Positions 33,143 to 34,173 of a DNA stretch of 34,173 nucleotides are shown here, in pieces. The notes under the pieces are model-generated. The model ran no database searches, had not been told where the DNA came from, and saw nothing but the letters and a program-made list of their open reading frames with translations. The stretch lies in NCBI RefSeq assembly GCF_000482465.1, contig NZ_AXVJ01000069.1, forward strand, positions 1 to 34,173, read 5' to 3'. The position numbers and the translations under genes were made by a program. Source of the DNA: Runella limosa DSM 17973. GTDB lineage: Bacteria; Bacteroidota; Bacteroidia; Cytophagales; Spirosomataceae. Within the stretch, counting starts at the first letter, position 1. Each line of letters starts with the position of its first letter.

Positions 33143-33190
33143 GTAAATACGTACTTACTTAAACAAGTATTCACTTAAATACGTATTTAC
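33143..33190. repeat. Centromere-like inverted repeat 1 upstream of parA
   Basis: GTAAATACGTA (33143-33153) and TACGTATTTAC (33180-33190) are perfect complements. The centre holds further AAGTA/TACTT-type half-sites. It is followed by the CGACAAAAATACG flank that recurs at the next repeat. Confidence 0.65.
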
Positions 33191-33334
33191 GACAAAAATA
33201 CGATTTTTCTGAAATAAGTTAAAGTCCCTTGCTCTTTTTAAGATATTCACTGTGATGAACCAAAAATTAGAATCAACATCATAGCAGCGTATTAGTTAAT
33301 CAGTTACTAATAGAATCTATGTTTGAGATGCAAA

Positions 33335-33378
33335 AAATACGTATATGAGTAAATAAGTATTTACTCATATACGTATTT
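33335..33378. repeat. Centromere-like 21-bp perfect palindrome upstream of parA
   Basis: Arms 33335-33355 and 33358-33378 are perfect complements around AG (AAATACGTATATGAGTAAATA and its complement). The core matches the other par repeats. Confidence 0.75.
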
Positions 33379-33509
33379 ACGACAAAAGTACAGTTTTTGA
33401 AATAAGTCGAAGTTTCAGGCTTTTGTTAGGTTATTCACTATGGCGAACTGAAAGAGAATCAATTCTCAGTCACTACAAATAGGAAAAGAGTTTCTAGTAG
33501 GGGACATAT

Positions 33510-33543
33510 TTTACGTATTTACTCAAACAAGTAAATACGTAAA
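33510..33543. repeat. Centromere-like 14-bp palindrome
   Basis: TTTACGTATTTACT (33510-33523) pairs with AGTAAATACGTAAA (33530-33543) around CAAACA. It uses the same core as repeats 1 and 2. Confidence 0.7.
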
Positions 33544-33910
33544 TAAACATTCTGTGGAATGTTGGCGTGTAAGGAGGTATAGAACCGTTCCGAATGTGGT
33601 AAGCCATTACTCTTTACTGTAAAAAGCCACTTTATTTTAATTCTGAGAAACTTTTTCGATTAAATCTATCATTTTGTAGTGATAGTAGGATAAACGCCTT
33701 AAAATCCATTTATGAGCGTTTTTTCAAGAACAGTAGTGTTTGGATGAAACTTATCCTAAATTTAAAGACATTTAATACAAAACCAATATAACTTATTGTT
33801 ATACAGAGCATTACAACCAGATAAATCATTTAGCACCTACATTACTATACATGTTAGCTTTTTTTAAGGGTATGCCTATATTTTACTAAATATCTGATAA
33901 TCAGCACATT

Positions 33911-33938
33911 GCAACTAAATTACTTAGTATTTAGTTGC
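33911..33938. repeat. 10-bp perfect hairpin
   Basis: GCAACTAAAT (33911-33920) pairs with ATTTAGTTGC (33929-33938) around an 8-base loop. A short C run and six T follow at about 33941-33952. It may be a weak terminator or part of an origin structure. Confidence 0.4.
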
Positions 33939-34090
33939 CGCTCCCCTTTTTTGGTTAATGTCAATATTGTGTTTTTTGTTTTTTCTCTTTTCATTCAATT
34001 TTTTTGTTCCTTATTACCCTAAAAGCCATCTTTTTTTTTGTGCGCACATGCGCAAAACACAACTTTGTGATTATTTGTAAATATTTGTAA

Positions 34091-34098
34091 TATATTTG
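34091..34098 (+). promoter_or_regulatory. Bacteroidetes -7 box (TATATTTG) near right edge
   Basis: TATATTTG fits TAnnTTTG exactly and is preceded by TTTG-containing repeats at 34074-34087. It points rightward, towards the iteron-like repeats and a presumed rep gene beyond the window. Confidence 0.45.
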
Positions 34099-34141
34099 CA
34101 GAGTGTCTTAATTAACTATAAATCAATGTTTTATATCAAAA

Positions 34142-34173
34142 AATCTGAACATTTTATAAGTCAATCTGAACAT
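34142..34173. repeat. Two iteron-like direct repeats at the right edge
   Basis: AATCTGAACAT occurs at 34142-34152 and 34163-34173, with a 21-base period, which is two helical turns and typical of replication iterons. The window ends at the second copy, so more may follow. Confidence 0.5.

Larger units (their letters stand above)
33108..34173. other. Gene-free region: centromere-like repeats leading to a presumed origin
   Basis: I see no ORF I can support in this 1066-base, AT-rich stretch. It contains palindromes at 33143-33190, 33335-33378 and 33510-33543, a diverged duplicated flank, a hairpin at 33911-33938, a promoter box at 34091 and iteron-like repeats at 34142-34173. The replication gene probably lies beyond the right edge. 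Confidence 0.55.

Noticed and set aside
32423-33543. Repeats as a CRISPR array
   Set aside because: The units are palindromes of unequal length with irregular spacing and no spacer-like unique segments; they fit partition sites next to parA.

Overview
The window reads as part of a conjugative element, most likely a plasmid, from a Bacteroidota host, plausibly a Cytophagales/Spirosomaceae-type bacterium. Reasons: a Bacteroidetes-type tra operon (TraE-F-G-I-J-K-L-M-N-O-Q, as in CTnDOT), TAnnTTTG-type promoter boxes, few Shine-Dalgarno sequences, and plasmid-style partition genes with palindromic centromere-like sites. The genus is inference. The replication gene is not in the window, but two iteron-like repeats at the extreme right edge suggest an origin begins there.

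Left part (1-12.3 kb): a very AT-rich cargo region. It holds a class I lanthipeptide system of the Bacteroidetes (pinensin-like) type. The parts are a split LanB dehydratase (glutamylation protein 2287-4950 and elimination protein 1359-2297), a C39-peptidase ABC exporter (5146-7386), a very short HlyD-like adaptor (839-1354), a DUF6734/glycosyltransferase-like gene cut by the left edge (1-651), and a GG-leader precursor peptide with a seven-Cys core (10091-10339). No LanC cyclase is visible. Between exporter and precursor lie an OmpH/Skp-like gene and fragments of IS3, IS110 and ISAon1-like elements. To the right of the precursor lie an IS5/IS903-type and an IS110 pseudogene. The cluster is therefore split by transposon debris.

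Middle (12.5-27.2 kb): a lipoprotein DNA/RNA nuclease, an atypical serine recombinase, and then a leftward, tightly overlapping conjugation operon (25068 down to 14146). The operon encodes the mating apparatus, including three consecutive TraE-type (VirB2-like) genes carrying four copies of one domain and a short paralogue of the TraK N-terminus. At its distal end is an in-frame fusion of DUF3127 with a lipoprotein. A VirD4-type coupling protein is transcribed divergently from the operon; the shared intergenic region carries seven GTACAAA-like boxes.

Right part (27.3-34.2 kb): a HigBA toxin-antitoxin pair; a relaxase operon (RHH relaxosome protein, MOBP-like relaxase, small membrane protein, M23 peptidase) reading leftward; an oriT-like region with two small TT-loop hairpins and long direct repeats; and a rightward trio that resembles TraK-TraL-TraM of IncP plasmids. 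This reproduces the RP4 layout 'relaxase <- oriT -> TraKLM' in a Bacteroidetes element. It is followed by a ParA/RHH partition operon flanked on both sides by palindromes built on a GTAAATAC/AAGTA core, and a roughly 1 kb gene-free stretch leading to the presumed origin.
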